Shown: positions 25,512 through 35,011 of the stretch, one piece after another
Position numbering within the stretch: position 1 is the stretch's first letter
Layout: each line of letters starts with the position of its first letter
NCBI GenBank assembly: GCA_027488975.1
Contig: JAIYAQ010000011.1
Coordinates: 1-64,000 of the forward strand
DNA length: 64,000 nt
Direction: 5' to 3'
Source: Cyanobium sp. E1_MAG_00006
Lineage (GTDB): Bacteria > Cyanobacteriota > Cyanobacteriia > PCC-6307 > Cyanobiaceae
Program-made: the position numbers and the translations under genes
Notes under the pieces: model-generated
What the model saw: only the letters and a program-made list of their open reading frames with translations
Databases searched by the model: none
What the model was told of the DNA's origin: nothing

Positions 25512-27236
25512 ATGGGTGAATCGAGTCAGCTCGGCAACGAGGCGCCGGTGGCAAGCGCGGCAGAGGCAACTGCGGCGGCCGATCCCGCCGAGGTCCAGGC
25601 CAGCGGCAAGGCTGCCGGCGGCGGCCGGTCGCTGCGGCGTATCGCGCTGATCGTGGCGGTGGCCACCGCCCTGAGCAAGCTGGCCGGCCTCCTGCGGCAG
25701 CAGGTGATCGCCGCCGCCTTCGGGGTCGGCGCCGCCTATGACGCCTACAACTACGCCTATGTGCTGCCGGGCTTTCTGCTGATCCTGCTGGGCGGCATCA
25801 ACGGGCCGTTCCACAGCGCCATGGTCAGCGTGCTGGCGCGCCGGCCCCGTCAGGAAGGGGCCTATGTGCTCGCAGCGATCAACACGCTGGTGGGAGCGGG
25901 GCTGATCGTCGTCACGCTGCTGCTGGTGGTGTTCGCCGATCCGCTGATCACCATGCTGGGGCCGGGCCTGGACGGCGTTCGCCACGACATCGCGGTGGTG
26001 CAGCTGCGCTGGATGGCGCCGATGGCCTTGTTCGCCGGCCTGATCGGTCTGGGTTTCGGTGCCCTCAACGCCGCTGATGTGTTCTGGCTGCCCTCGGTGA
26101 GCCCGCTGCTCTCCAGCGTGGCCGTGATCGCCGGCATCGCCCTGTTGTGGTGGAAGCTCGGCGCGGAGATCCTGTCGCCCACCACCGCAGTGATCGGTGG
26201 CATCGTGCTGGCGGCCAGCACCACGATCGGCGCGATCCTGCAGTGGCTGATCCAGCTGCCGGCCCTTGCGCGCGAGGGGCTCAACAAGCTGCAGCTGGTC
26301 TGGGACTGGAAGGACCCCGGTGTGCGTGAGGTGCTGCGGGTGATGGGCCCCGCCACCCTCTCCTCGGGGATGCTGCAGATCAATGTGTTCGTCTCCTTGT
26401 TCTTCGCCTCCGGCATGCCGGCCGCGGCCGCGGGTCTGGGCTACGCCAACCTGCTGGTGCAGACCCCCCTCGGTCTGCTCTCCAATGCGCTGCTGGTCCC
26501 GCTGCTGCCGGTCTACGCCCGGCTTACGGCGCCGGAGGACCGTCAGGAGCTGATCGCCCGCATCCGCCAGGGCCTGATGCTCTCCAATGCCTCGATGCTG
26601 CCCCTGGGGGCGCTGATGGTGGGGCTGGCGGTGCCGATCGTGGCCCTGATCTACGAGCGTGGTGCCTTCAATGCTGAGGCGGCGGATCTTGTTGGGCAGC
26701 TGCTGATGGCTTATGGCATCGGCATGCCGGCCTATCTGGCCCGCGACGTGCTGGTCCGCGTCTTCTATGCCCTGGGCGATGGTGTCACCCCGTTTCGCTG
26801 GTCGCTCGGCGGCATCGGCCTCAATGCCGTCTTCTGCTGGCTGTTCGTGGGGGGGCCCATCCCCGGAGATGTGCTGGTGCTGCCGGGGCTGTACTGCGGT
26901 GCTTCAGGTCTGGTGCTTGCCACGGTGGCGGTGAACCTGATCACCTGCCTGGGCCTGTTGCTGGCCCTGCAACGGCGCCTTGGCGGTCTGCCGCTGCGGG
27001 TGTGGGGGCGTGACACGCTGCTGCTGCTGGTTTCCGCTGTTGCGGCGGGCCTGACGGCCTGGGTTATGGCCAGCGTGATCGCCTGGCCGACCCATCTGCT
27101 CGGCCGGCTTCTGGAATGCAGCGTGGCCAGCGCTGCAGCGCTGCTGGTGTACGGCCTGATCGCCAGCTGGGGGCGGGTGCCGGAGGTGGATCAGATCAGC
27201 CGCCAGCTGCGCGCCCGGATTCCTGGCTTGGGCTGA
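25512..27236 (+). CDS. murJ: Lipid II flippase MurJ (MviN family)
   Basis: A 574-aa polytopic membrane protein with about 14 hydrophobic segments. After a roughly 40-residue Ala-rich cytosolic tail comes ALIVAVATALSKLAGLLRQQVIAAAFGVG, the typical first MviN helix, then AYDAYNYAYVLPGFL and, later, VALIYERGAFNAEAADLVG. MurJ flips lipid II across the plasma membrane for peptidoglycan synthesis. ATG 25512 is preferred; a GTG at 25497 is also possible. The lytic transglycosylase at 49801 and glmM at 52218 serve the same polymer. Confidence 0.92.
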   Translation: MGESSQLGNEAPVASAAEATAAADPAEVQASGKAAGGGRSLRRIALIVAVATALSKLAGLLRQQVIAAAFGVGAAYDAYNYAYVLPGFLLILLGGINGPFHSAMVSVLARRPRQEGAYVLAAINTLVGAGLIVVTLLLVVFADPLITMLGPGLDGVRHDIAVVQLRWMAPMALFAGLIGLGFGALNAADVFWLPSVSPLLSSVAVIAGIALLWWKLGAEILSPTTAVIGGIVLAASTTIGAILQWLIQLPALAREGLNKLQLVWDWKDPGVREVLRVMGPATLSSGMLQINVFVSLFFASGMPAAAAGLGYANLLVQTPLGLLSNALLVPLLPVYARLTAPEDRQELIARIRQGLMLSNASMLPLGALMVGLAVPIVALIYERGAFNAEAADLVGQLLMAYGIGMPAYLARDVLVRVFYALGDGVTPFRWSLGGIGLNAVFCWLFVGGPIPGDVLVLPGLYCGASGLVLATVAVNLITCLGLLLALQRRLGGLPLRVWGRDTLLLLVSAVAAGLTAWVMASVIAWPTHLLGRLLECSVASAAALLVYGLIASWGRVPEVDQISRQLRARIPGLG

Positions 27237-27257
27237 CCGCCGGGCTCAGAACTGGGC

Positions 27258-27512
27258 TCAAAGCTGGACGGTGCGTTCTTCGCGGACCTGGATCGGGATC
27301 TCGAGGTGACTGCGGCCGACCATGGCAGGCCCGTCGATCGAATAGATCCTGGCTTCGATGCCGAAGTCGCGGAAGGCGTTCTCCATCTCCTGCATCAGCG
27401 CCTTCTCCACCTGGGCTTCGGCATCCACCACCTTGCCGATCAGGCGGCTGCCGAGCCGACCGATGCGCTGTCGCACGACCTCGCGGGCGTTGGTGACCTC
27501 GATGACCAGCAC
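27258..27512 (-). CDS. Conserved small cyanobacterial protein, 84 aa
   Basis: From GTG 27512 the frame reads VLVIEVTNAREVVRQRIGRL, then a helix VVDAEAQVEKALMQEMENAF and a beta-rich end (IYSIDGPAMVGRSHLEIP). It looks like a compact alpha/beta protein, and I recognise the sequence type as common in picocyanobacteria without a named function. Longer frame starts (up to 27734) would run through the DUF3181 gene and give Arg/Trp-rich shadow sequence, so the GTG is preferred. It may be cotranscribed with the next two leftward genes. Confidence 0.65.
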   Translation of the reverse strand: MLVIEVTNAREVVRQRIGRLGSRLIGKVVDAEAQVEKALMQEMENAFRDFGIEARIYSIDGPAMVGRSHLEIPIQVREERTVQL

Positions 27513-27537
27513 GGGGCGGCGGCGGGAGGGCGCAACC

Positions 27538-27825
27538 CTAGCCGCGGTTGGCCAGCAGATCCTCCAGGTCCTGCAGCTGTCCGGGCGGCACGAGCCTTGC
27601 CAGGGGCAGGCGGCTGCTGCCGCCTCCGATCGGCACCAGCACGGCCTCGAGAGCCTGGCGAGCGCAGACGCTCGCCCCCTGATCCAGGCGGGCTGCGCAT
27701 TCGATCGCCAGCGCCTCCGCCACGCCGGCATCACCCAGGTAGAGGTGCCAGCCGCCCACCTGGATGTAGAGGCGATCGGCCAGCTCCAGCTGCAGCTCGC
27801 GGATCTCGCTGGGGGAGAGGCTCAT
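27538..27825 (-). CDS. DUF3181 family protein
   Basis: A 95-aa protein with the cyanobacterial DUF3181 pattern (IRELQLELADRLYIQVGGWHLYLGDAGVAEAL near the start). No membrane segment is visible and function is unknown. It sits in a leftward run of three small conserved genes (28091 to 27258) with gaps of 20-25 bases, probably one operon. ATG 27825 is the only sensible start. Confidence 0.72.
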   Translation of the reverse strand: MSLSPSEIRELQLELADRLYIQVGGWHLYLGDAGVAEALAIECAARLDQGASVCARQALEAVLVPIGGGSSRLPLARLVPPGQLQDLEDLLANRG

Positions 27826-27845
27826 GGCGGGGCTGCTGCTGTTGT

Positions 27846-28091
27846 TCAGGATGGCGCGTCAGGGCCGGGGCGGCGCAGCAGCACGCTGAGCAGCTGAATC
27901 AGGAGCAACGCGCCCCAGATCTCCGTGAGCCAGGCCAGGTGCGGCCAGGGATGGCGCATGCCCTGCACGAACCACAGACCGCTGTTCACTGCCGCGAACA
28001 CCATGGCGTGCAGCACCAGGTTCACGATGCGCGAGAAGTGGCGGTAGGTGGGGTCGGCCGGGTTGGCGGGTCCGTACCAGCGGATCGGCAT
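27846..28091 (-). CDS. Small two-helix membrane protein, 81 aa
   Basis: An 81-aa protein with two hydrophobic segments (about residues 25-45 and 52-70), joined by a short loop containing MRHPWPHL. The N-terminus PIRWYGPANPADPTYRHFS is polar. It resembles the 2TM-type small proteins conserved in picocyanobacteria; function is unknown. It is the first gene of the leftward trio and lies 103 bases from tRNA-Arg. Confidence 0.65.
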   Translation of the reverse strand: MPIRWYGPANPADPTYRHFSRIVNLVLHAMVFAAVNSGLWFVQGMRHPWPHLAWLTEIWGALLLIQLLSVLLRRPGPDAPS

Positions 28092-28194
28092 CAGGGGTGG
28101 CCGCTCGGAGCGGGAGGTGCTGCAGGGATTGTGATCGGCAGCCCTGGTTGACGGATGGGCCCTCGGTGTGACGAGAATGTCAGGGCAGGCCCAG

Positions 28195-28268
28195 GCGCTT
28201 GTAGCTCAGCGGATTAGAGCATCTGACTACGGATCAGAGGGTCGGGAGTTCGAATCTCTCCAGGCGCG
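28195..28268 (+). tRNA. tRNA-Arg (anticodon ACG)
   Basis: A complete 74-nt cloverleaf. Acceptor GCGCTTG (28195-28201) pairs with CAGGCGC (28261-28267), discriminator G. The D arm is AGCTCAGCGGATTAGAGC. Anticodon loop CTACGGA (28227-28233) has ACG at 28229-28231 between TCTGA and TCAGA. The T arm has GTTCGAATC. CCA is not encoded. ACG (read as ICG after deamination) decodes the common CGN codons. Confidence 0.97.
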
Positions 28269-28300
28269 CCTGAATCACCTCCTTCCACTGGGGGTGTCGC

Positions 28301-28327
28301 AAACCGCCCCTCACCGGGCGGTTTTTT
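28301..28327 (+). terminator. Rho-independent terminator after tRNA-Arg
   Basis: AAACCGCCC at 28301-28309 pairs with GGGCGGTTT at 28316-28324, and the T tract continues to 28327. It lies 32 bases past the tRNA. Confidence 0.88.
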
Positions 28328-28394
28328 AATGCTCGCAGGGGGCGGCCCCGCCATTGTCGGTTTCTTACGATCAGGTTCACCTGAGCGGCCTTTC

Positions 28395-29684
28395 ATGGCG
28401 GACCCCACCGGCGCGGCGATCAACACCTCTCTGGCGGCCGGCGATCCTGCCATCGCCGCCCTGATCAACCGCGAGCTGGTCCGTCAACAGACTCATCTCG
28501 AGCTGATCGCTTCCGAGAACTTCGCCTCCCGGGCCGTGATGGAGGCCCAGGGCTCGGTGCTCACCAATAAGTACGCCGAGGGCCTGCCCGCCAAGCGCTA
28601 CTACGGCGGCTGCGAGCACGTGGATGCGATCGAGGAGCTGGCGATCGAGCGGGCGAAGCAGCTGTTCGGTGCCGCCTGGGCCAACGTGCAGCCCCACAGC
28701 GGCGCCCAGGCCAACTTCGCCGTGTTCCTGGCGCTGCTCCAGCCGGGCGACACGATCCTGGGCATGGACCTCAGCCACGGCGGCCACCTCACCCACGGCT
28801 CGCCCGTGAACGTGAGCGGCAAGTGGTTCAAGGCCGTCCACTACGGCGTCGACCCCGAGACCCAGCAGCTCAACTTCGACACGATCCGCCAGCTGGCCCT
28901 GGAGCACAAGCCGAAGCTGATCGTCTGCGGCTACTCGGCCTACCCCCGCACGATTGATTTCGAGGGCTTCCGCGCCATCGCCGATGAGGTGGGCGCCTAT
29001 CTCCTGGCCGACATGGCCCACATCGCCGGCCTGGTGGCCGCCGGTGTGCACCCCAACCCGGTGCCCGTCTGTGACGTGGTGACAACCACCACCCACAAGA
29101 CCCTGCGCGGCCCCCGCGGCGGCTTGATCCTCTGCCGCGACGCCGAGTTCGGCAAGCAGTTCGACAAGGCTGTCTTCCCCGGCAGCCAGGGCGGCCCGCT
29201 CGAACACGTGATTGCCGCCAAGGCGGTGGCCTTCGGTGAGGCGCTGCAGCCCAGCTTCCGCACCTACAGCAAACAGGTGATCGCCAACGCCCAGGCCCTG
29301 GCCGAGCGCATCCAGGAGCGTGGCATCGCCGTGGTGAGCGGCGGCACCGATAACCACATCGTTCTGCTCGATCTGCGCAGCATCGGCATGACCGGCAAGG
29401 TGGCCGACCTGCTGGTGAGCGATGTGCACATCACCGCCAACAAGAACACCGTGCCCTTCGATCCGCAGTCGCCCTTCGTGACCAGCGGCCTGCGCCTCGG
29501 CACCGCTGCCTGCACCACGCGCGGCTTCGATGAGGCCGCCTTCCGCGAGGTGGCCGATGTGATCGCCGATCGCCTGCTCAACCCCGAAGACACCGCCATC
29601 GAGCTGCGCTGCCGCGAGCGGGTGGCCGCGCTGTGCGAGCGCTTCCCCCTCTATTCCGCCGAGCGTCAGCTGCAGCCGGTCTGA
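28395..29684 (+). CDS. glyA: Serine hydroxymethyltransferase
   Basis: A 429-aa PLP enzyme interconverting serine and glycine with tetrahydrofolate, the main one-carbon source and a photorespiratory step. Motifs: [18 protein letters not shown] (about residue 35), [16 protein letters not shown] (about 58), [12 protein letters not shown] (about 205) and [14 protein letters not shown] with the PLP lysine (about 232). Start ATG 28395 follows the family N-terminus; the longer frame from 28329 overlaps the terminator. One-carbon units feed PurH and ThyX, both in this window. Confidence 0.97.
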   Translation: MADPTGAAINTSLAAGDPAIAALINRELVRQQTHLELIASENFASRAVMEAQGSVLTNKYAEGLPAKRYYGGCEHVDAIEELAIERAKQLFGAAWANVQPHSGAQANFAVFLALLQPGDTILGMDLSHGGHLTHGSPVNVSGKWFKAVHYGVDPETQQLNFDTIRQLALEHKPKLIVCGYSAYPRTIDFEGFRAIADEVGAYLLADMAHIAGLVAAGVHPNPVPVCDVVTTTTHKTLRGPRGGLILCRDAEFGKQFDKAVFPGSQGGPLEHVIAAKAVAFGEALQPSFRTYSKQVIANAQALAERIQERGIAVVSGGTDNHIVLLDLRSIGMTGKVADLLVSDVHITANKNTVPFDPQSPFVTSGLRLGTAACTTRGFDEAAFREVADVIADRLLNPEDTAIELRCRERVAALCERFPLYSAERQLQPV

Positions 29685-29763
29685 GTGCTTGAACCGTCCG
29701 CCCTGCTTAAGCTTTCGGCGGCAGCCCAGCCTCCGGCCCCATGCCGACCGTGCAGCGCTCGTG

Positions 29764-30906
29764 ATGATTTCCAGCCGGCCGGACCTCGCCGCGGTCCTGG
29801 CCTTCGGCATGGCGGCCCTTGGCACGGCTCTGATCGTGCCGCTTGTGCGTCGCGCCGGCCTGCGCTTGGGTCTCACGGACCAGCCTGATGCCCGCAAGCA
29901 GCACACCAAGCCGATGGTGCGCCTCGGCGGTGTGGGCATCGTTGCCGGCTTCGTGCTGGCCCTGCTGCTGATCTGGGGCCTGGGTGGCTTCGTGGAGCTG
30001 CCGCCCGAGCGTGATGCGCTGATCTGGACCACACTGGCCGGTTCGCTTTGCTTCTTCCTGATCGGCCTGGCGGACGACCTGTTTGCCCTGCCGCCCCTGC
30101 CGCGGCTGGCCCTGCAACTTGGGGTGGCGATGGCCGTCTGGAGCCAGGGCGTGCGCATCGGTGCGATCGATCTGCCCTTCGCCCTGTTCGGAAGCCAGAC
30201 CGGCGCGATTGTTCTGCCGGATGGCCTCAGCCTCCTGGCCACCGTGATCTGGCTGGTGGGCATCACCAATGCGATCAACTGGCTCGACGGTCTGGATGGC
30301 CTGGCCGCCGGTGTCAGCGGCATCGCCGCCGTGGGCCTGCTCTCGGTGAGCTACAGCCTCAACCAGCCGGCGCCGGGTCTGCTGGCGGCGGCCCTGGCCG
30401 GCAGCTGCCTGGGCTTTCTGCGCCACAACTTCAATCCCGCCCGCATCTTCATGGGTGACGGCGGCTCCTACTTCCTGGGCTTCGCCCTGGCGGCCATCAG
30501 CATCGTCGGCCCGGCCAAGGGCCTCACCAGCGTCAGCCTGCTGCTGCCCCTGCTGATCCTGTCGCTGCCGCTGGCCGACATGTCGGCCGTGATCATGGGC
30601 CGCGTCAGCGCAGGTCATTCACCCTTCTATCCCGACCGGCGCCATCTGCATCACCGCTTGCTGCGGGTGGGCTTCAGCCATCGCCGCACGGTGGTGCTGA
30701 TCTATGCCTTCACCCAGTGGCTTGTGGCGCTTGCCCTGGTGCTGGCGAACGCCGAGCTCCGTTTCCTCTGGTTGGCCCTGGCCACCGCGGTGCTGATCAG
30801 CGTGGTGATCGGCTGCCGCCGCAGCCTCAGCCGCGAGCAGGATCATCAGGAGCATGATCTGTCTGCTCCCGCTGCCGGCGCCGCCGGCGGAGATCACCAG
30901 CGGTGA
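29764..30906 (+). CDS. WecA/TagO-like undecaprenyl-phosphate sugar-1-phosphate transferase
   Basis: A 380-aa polytopic membrane enzyme of the MraY/WecA superfamily, which loads the first sugar phosphate (usually GlcNAc-1-P) on a lipid carrier. Visible are [15 protein letters not shown] (about 45), the metal-site [10 protein letters not shown] (about 100), [15 protein letters not shown] (about 175), [18 protein letters not shown] (about 220) and the cytosolic His-rich HLHHRLL (about 300) typical of WecA-type rather than MraY enzymes. The ATG at 29764 is preferred. Its stop overlaps the cinA GTG by 4 bp. Confidence 0.9.
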   Translation: MISSRPDLAAVLAFGMAALGTALIVPLVRRAGLRLGLTDQPDARKQHTKPMVRLGGVGIVAGFVLALLLIWGLGGFVELPPERDALIWTTLAGSLCFFLIGLADDLFALPPLPRLALQLGVAMAVWSQGVRIGAIDLPFALFGSQTGAIVLPDGLSLLATVIWLVGITNAINWLDGLDGLAAGVSGIAAVGLLSVSYSLNQPAPGLLAAALAGSCLGFLRHNFNPARIFMGDGGSYFLGFALAAISIVGPAKGLTSVSLLLPLLILSLPLADMSAVIMGRVSAGHSPFYPDRRHLHHRLLRVGFSHRRTVVLIYAFTQWLVALALVLANAELRFLWLALATAVLISVVIGCRRSLSREQDHQEHDLSAPAAGAAGGDHQR

Positions 30907-32180
30907 GCGGTACCGCTGAGATCCTCTGCATCGGCACGGAGCTGCTGCTCGGCAACATCACCAATGGCAACGCCCGCTGGCTGGCCGAACAGCTGGCGGC
31001 CTTGGGCATCAGCCATCAGCGCCAGGCTGTGGTGGGCGATAACCGCGAGCGGTTGATCGCCATGGTGCGCGAAGCCTCGGGCCGCTGCCGGGTGCTGATC
31101 ACCACCGGGGGCCTCGGACCCACACCCGATGACCTCACCACCGAAGCGATTGCTGCGGCCCTCGGCGCTCCGTTGGTGGAGCACCCGCAGGTGTGGGCCA
31201 CCATCCAGGCCAGGCTCAGTGCCCGCGGACGCCCGGTGGCGGCCAGCAACCGCCGGCAGGCGCTGCTGCCAGTGGGAGCCGCGCTGCTGCCCAATCCCAC
31301 CGGCACCGCGCCTGGCATCATCTGGACTCCCGATCCGGCCGGGCTGGATTTCTCGGTGGAGCCGGGGTTCACGGTGCTCACATTTCCGGGAGTGCCCAGT
31401 GAGATGCAGGCGATGTGGCACGCCACAGCGGCCCCCTGGCTGCGGGACTCGGGCCTCGCAGACGGGGTGGTCGCCAGCCGGATGCTGCGGTTCTGGGGCG
31501 TGGCGGAATCGACCCTGGCCGAGCAGATGGCGGATCTGCTGGAGCAGGCCAACCCCACGGTGGCGCCCTATGCCGGTGCTGGTGAGGTGAAGCTGCGGAT
31601 CACGGCCCGGGCGGTCAGTGCGGCGGAGGCCGATGCGCTTCTGGGGCCGGTGGAGGCCGAGATCCGTGCCCGCAGTGGCAGCGTCTGCTTCGGCGCCGAC
31701 GACGACAGCTTGGCGGCGGTGGTGCTGCAGCAGCTGCGGGCTCGCGGTCAGACCCTGGCGGTGGCGGAGAGCTGCACTGGTGGGGGGCTTGGTGCAGCGC
31801 TGGCGGCCGTGCCCGGTGCCTCGGATGTGTTTCTCGGCGGGGTGATCGCTTACGCCAATGCGCTCAAGCAGGGCCTGCTGGCGGTGCCGGCCGACCTTCT
31901 GGAGGTCCATGGCGCCGTGAGTGATCCGGTGGCGTGCGCCATGGCCGGAGGAGCCCGCCGTGCCACCGGTGCCGACTGGGCTCTGGCCATCAGCGGCATC
32001 GCCGGCCCCGGCGGCGGCAGCGCCGACAAGCCCGTGGGCCTGGTGCACATCGCCGTGGCTGGTCCTGATGGTTGCCACAGTGAGGGTGTGCGCTTCGGAT
32101 CGAGCCGCGGCCGCAGTTGGATTCAGACCCTCAGCGCCGGCGAGGCCCTCAACCGGCTGCGGTTGCGGCTGGCGACCTGA
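30903..32180 (+). CDS. cinA: CinA family nicotinamide-nucleotide amidohydrolase-like protein
   Basis: A 425-aa two-domain CinA. The N-terminal MoCF/COG1058 domain has [20 protein letters not shown] and [17 protein letters not shown] (residues 7-85). The C-terminal NMN deamidase domain has [15 protein letters not shown] with the catalytic Ser (about residue 287) and [19 protein letters not shown] (about 365). It recycles NMN to NaMN and is often damage or competence linked. GTG 30903 overlaps the upstream gene by 4 bp, which indicates coupling. leuC begins 73 bases later. Confidence 0.93.
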   Translation: MSGTAEILCIGTELLLGNITNGNARWLAEQLAALGISHQRQAVVGDNRERLIAMVREASGRCRVLITTGGLGPTPDDLTTEAIAAALGAPLVEHPQVWATIQARLSARGRPVAASNRRQALLPVGAALLPNPTGTAPGIIWTPDPAGLDFSVEPGFTVLTFPGVPSEMQAMWHATAAPWLRDSGLADGVVASRMLRFWGVAESTLAEQMADLLEQANPTVAPYAGAGEVKLRITARAVSAAEADALLGPVEAEIRARSGSVCFGADDDSLAAVVLQQLRARGQTLAVAESCTGGGLGAALAAVPGASDVFLGGVIAYANALKQGLLAVPADLLEVHGAVSDPVACAMAGGARRATGADWALAISGIAGPGGGSADKPVGLVHIAVAGPDGCHSEGVRFGSSRGRSWIQTLSAGEALNRLRLRLAT

Positions 32181-32253
32181 GCCGGCAGCGATCCGCCGAT
32201 CCTTCTCCAGCCAGCGGTTTTTTAGGGTGGCCGATTCCAATGGCAGCAACGCC

Positions 32254-33663
32254 GTGAGCGCCGGCACCCTCTACGACAAGGTCTGGGATCTGCATCGGGT
32301 CGCCGAGCTGCCCGGCGGGGCCAGCCAGCTGTTCATCGGCCTGCACCTGATCCACGAAGTCACCAGCCCACAGGCCTTCGCGGGCCTCAGGGATCTGGGC
32401 CTGAGCGTGCGCCACCCCGAGCGCACCGTGGCCACGGTGGATCACATCGTGCCCACCACCTCCCAGGCGCGGCCCTTCGCCGATCCGCTGGCGGAGGAGA
32501 TGCTGGTCACCCTCGAGGCCAATTGCGCCGAGCACGGCATCACCCTGCATGGCCTTGGCAGTGGCCGTCAGGGCATCGTGCACGTGATCGCCCCCGAACT
32601 TGGCCTCACCCAGCCGGGCATGACCGTCGCCTGCGGCGACTCCCACACCTCCACCCACGGCGCCTTCGGAGCGATCGCGTTCGGTATCGGCACCAGTCAG
32701 GTGCGCGACGTGCTGGCCAGCCAGAGCCTGGCGATGGGCAAGCTGAAGGTGCGCCGCATCTGGGTGGACGGTGCGCTGCAGAGCGGCGTCTACGCCAAGG
32801 ATCTGGTGCTGCATGTGATCCGCACCCTCGGCGTGAAGGGCGGCGTGGGCTACGCCTACGAATTCGCCGGTCCGGCGATCGATGCGCTCTCGATGGAGGA
32901 GCGCATGACTCTCTGCAACATGGCGATCGAGGGTGGCGCGCGCTGCGGCTACGTCAACCCCGACCAGATCACGTTCGACTACCTGCAGGGCCGCCCCTTC
33001 GCCCCGAGCGGTGAGGCCTGGGAGCGTGCCGTGGCCTGGTGGAGCAGCCTGGCCAGTGGCCCGGACGCCGTGTTCGACGACGAGGTGCGTTTCGATGCGG
33101 CGGCCATCGCCCCCACCGTGACCTGGGGCATCACCCCTGGCCAGGGCATCGGCGTGGATGAGACCGTGCCCACCCTGGAACAGACCGAGGCCGACGAGCG
33201 CCCCCTGGCGGAGGAGGCCTACCGCTACATGGATCTGCAGCCCGGCACGCCGATCGCCGGCACGCCGGTGGATGTGTGCTTCATCGGCAGCTGCACCAAC
33301 GGCCGCCTCAGTGATCTTCAGGCGGCGGCAGCGGTGGCGAAGGGCCGGCATGTCGCGCCCGGCATCAAGGCCTTCGTGGTTCCCGGCAGCGAGCAGGTGG
33401 CCGCGGCGGCGGAAGCCGCCGGCCTCGATGCGCTGTTCCGTGAGGCCGGTTTCGAGTGGCGCGAGCCCGGCTGCTCGATGTGCCTGGCGATGAATCCCGA
33501 TCGCCTGGAGGGCCGGCAGATCAGCGCCAGCTCCAGCAACCGCAATTTCAAGGGCCGCCAGGGTTCCGCTAGCGGCCGGACCCTGCTGATGAGCCCGGCC
33601 ATGGTGGCGGCCGCCGCCGTCACCGGCCGGGTGAGCGATGTGCGCACGCTCCTCAACGCCTGA
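32254..33663 (+). CDS. leuC: 3-isopropylmalate dehydratase large subunit
   Basis: A 469-aa aconitase-family subunit for leucine synthesis (2- to 3-isopropylmalate). Seen are [14 protein letters not shown] at the start, [28 protein letters not shown], the Fe-S Cys in FIGSCTNGR and the pair in EPGCSMC. GTG 32254 matches the usual family start; another in-frame GTG at 32227 adds nine residues. It acts with LeuD, encoded 22 bases downstream. Confidence 0.96.
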   Translation: MSAGTLYDKVWDLHRVAELPGGASQLFIGLHLIHEVTSPQAFAGLRDLGLSVRHPERTVATVDHIVPTTSQARPFADPLAEEMLVTLEANCAEHGITLHGLGSGRQGIVHVIAPELGLTQPGMTVACGDSHTSTHGAFGAIAFGIGTSQVRDVLASQSLAMGKLKVRRIWVDGALQSGVYAKDLVLHVIRTLGVKGGVGYAYEFAGPAIDALSMEERMTLCNMAIEGGARCGYVNPDQITFDYLQGRPFAPSGEAWERAVAWWSSLASGPDAVFDDEVRFDAAAIAPTVTWGITPGQGIGVDETVPTLEQTEADERPLAEEAYRYMDLQPGTPIAGTPVDVCFIGSCTNGRLSDLQAAAAVAKGRHVAPGIKAFVVPGSEQVAAAAEAAGLDALFREAGFEWREPGCSMCLAMNPDRLEGRQISASSSNRNFKGRQGSASGRTLLMSPAMVAAAAVTGRVSDVRTLLNA

Positions 33664-33685
33664 TCACCTGCCGCCAGCCCATCCC

Positions 33686-34321
33686 ATGACCAACCCCACA
33701 CCCTTCCCGTCCGGATCGATCGGCACGGTCACCGGCACCACCGTGGTGGTGCGCGGCGATGACATCGACACCGATCGGATCATTCCGGCGCGCTTTCTCA
33801 AGTGCGTCACCTTCGAGGCCCTTGGTCCGGCTGTCTTCGCCGACGATCGGGCGGAACTGGCGGCCGACCCTGCCGGTCAGCACCCCTTCGACCGGCCGGA
33901 GCATCAGGGCGCGGCGATCCTGCTGGTGAACCGCAACTTCGGCTGCGGCTCCAGCCGCGAGCATGCGCCGCAGGCGCTGATGCGCTGGGGCATCCGCGCC
34001 GTGGTGGGTGAGAGCTTTGCCGAGATCTTTCACGGCAACTGCCTGGCCCTCGGTATTCCCTGCCTGGTGGCCGGTCATGACCAGATGCTGGCGATCCAGG
34101 CGGCCGCGGCGGCGGCGCCGGCTGAGGGCTTCCGGCTGGAGGTGGCCGGAGCTTGTCTGAGCGGCGCGGGCCAGCACTGGGATCTGGAACTGGCAGCCGG
34201 CCCGCGCCAGATGCTGGCGAGCGGTCAGTGGGATGCCACCGGCCAGCTGGTGGCCAATGCCGAGGCGCTGCAGGCCACGGTTCAGAGGCTGCCTTATCTG
34301 CAGGGCTTCACCAGCATCTGA
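33686..34321 (+). CDS. leuD: 3-isopropylmalate dehydratase small subunit
   Basis: A 211-aa swivel-domain subunit. GDDIDTDRIIPARFLK (about residue 25) and NRNFGCGSSREHAPQAL with GIRAVVGESFAEIF (about 85-115) are the aconitase small-domain motifs that complete the LeuC active site. ATG 33686 gives a short polar N-terminus before the fold. Its closeness to leuC supports one transcript. Confidence 0.95.
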   Translation: MTNPTPFPSGSIGTVTGTTVVVRGDDIDTDRIIPARFLKCVTFEALGPAVFADDRAELAADPAGQHPFDRPEHQGAAILLVNRNFGCGSSREHAPQALMRWGIRAVVGESFAEIFHGNCLALGIPCLVAGHDQMLAIQAAAAAAPAEGFRLEVAGACLSGAGQHWDLELAAGPRQMLASGQWDATGQLVANAEALQATVQRLPYLQGFTSI

Positions 34322-34390
34322 GTGCCCCCGGAGGCGATCTCACCACGCCGTTGTGGCGGCCGGTCTCACAACTGTCTATCAAGGAGACAG

Positions 34391-35011
34391 GTGCTCGTGG
34401 GGCTGGCGGTGATGGGCGACGCAGGCGCAGGGATGGTTGGGCAGCAGGTTGGGCGGGCGGCGGGCGCCCTGCTGCTGGCGGGAACAATGTGTGGCTTGGT
34501 TTCGGACTTATCTGTTCCACGCGGGGTACGGGCGGCGCCACCGGTCGTGGTCTCCCTGCCGGTGCAGCCATGGCAGCCTCGGATTCCCGTGCGTCTGCGG
34601 CCGACGGAGCCCCCTTGGAGTGCCTGTCGCGGCTGTGATCTTCGGCGCGCCGATCTGCGCGGTCTGTTGCTCACGGGGGTCGATCTGCGTGGGGCGGACC
34701 TGCGTGGGGCGGATCTGCGCGGCAGCAACCTTGAGGGTGCCGACCTCACTGGCGCCAATCTGCGGGGGGCTCGCCTCGCGGGCGCCTGGCTCAGCAATGC
34801 CGACCTCAGTGAGGCTGATCTCCGCGATGCCGACCTGCGCGACGCGGTGGTGATCCAGGCCCTGACCCCAGGCGTTCAGCTGGAGGGGGCGGTGCTGGTC
34901 GGCGCGCAGATCACGGGGAGCGATCTGGTGATCGGCGGGCCCGAGGAGCGGGTGCCGCCGCTACCGCCGCTGCGGGGCCTGCCCGGCGCTGATCAGAAAC
35001 CGCGGCGTTGA
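34391..35011 (+). CDS. Secreted pentapeptide-repeat protein
   Basis: About 206 aa. The start is uncertain: GTG 34391 or 34397, both just after an AAGGAG (34381-34386). A hydrophobic segment (VGRAAGALLLAGTMCGLV, about residues 20-40) looks like a signal peptide with a possible cleavage after RAA. Residues about 80-155 are pentapeptide repeats of the A(D/N)LxG type: CDLRR, ADLRG, LLLTG, VDLRG, ADLRG (twice), SNLEG, ADLTG, ANLRG and so on, forming a right-handed beta helix. Function is unknown. The 3' end overlaps the opposed outer-membrane gene by 19 bp. Confidence 0.8.
   Translation: MLVGLAVMGDAGAGMVGQQVGRAAGALLLAGTMCGLVSDLSVPRGVRAAPPVVVSLPVQPWQPRIPVRLRPTEPPWSACRGCDLRRADLRGLLLTGVDLRGADLRGADLRGSNLEGADLTGANLRGARLAGAWLSNADLSEADLRDADLRDAVVIQALTPGVQLEGAVLVGAQITGSDLVIGGPEERVPPLPPLRGLPGADQKPRR

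Noticed and set aside
28377-30323. 648-codon leftward open frame
   Set aside because: Antisense to glyA and the WecA-like gene, low-complexity Arg/His/Gly composition; both opposite-strand genes have full family motifs.
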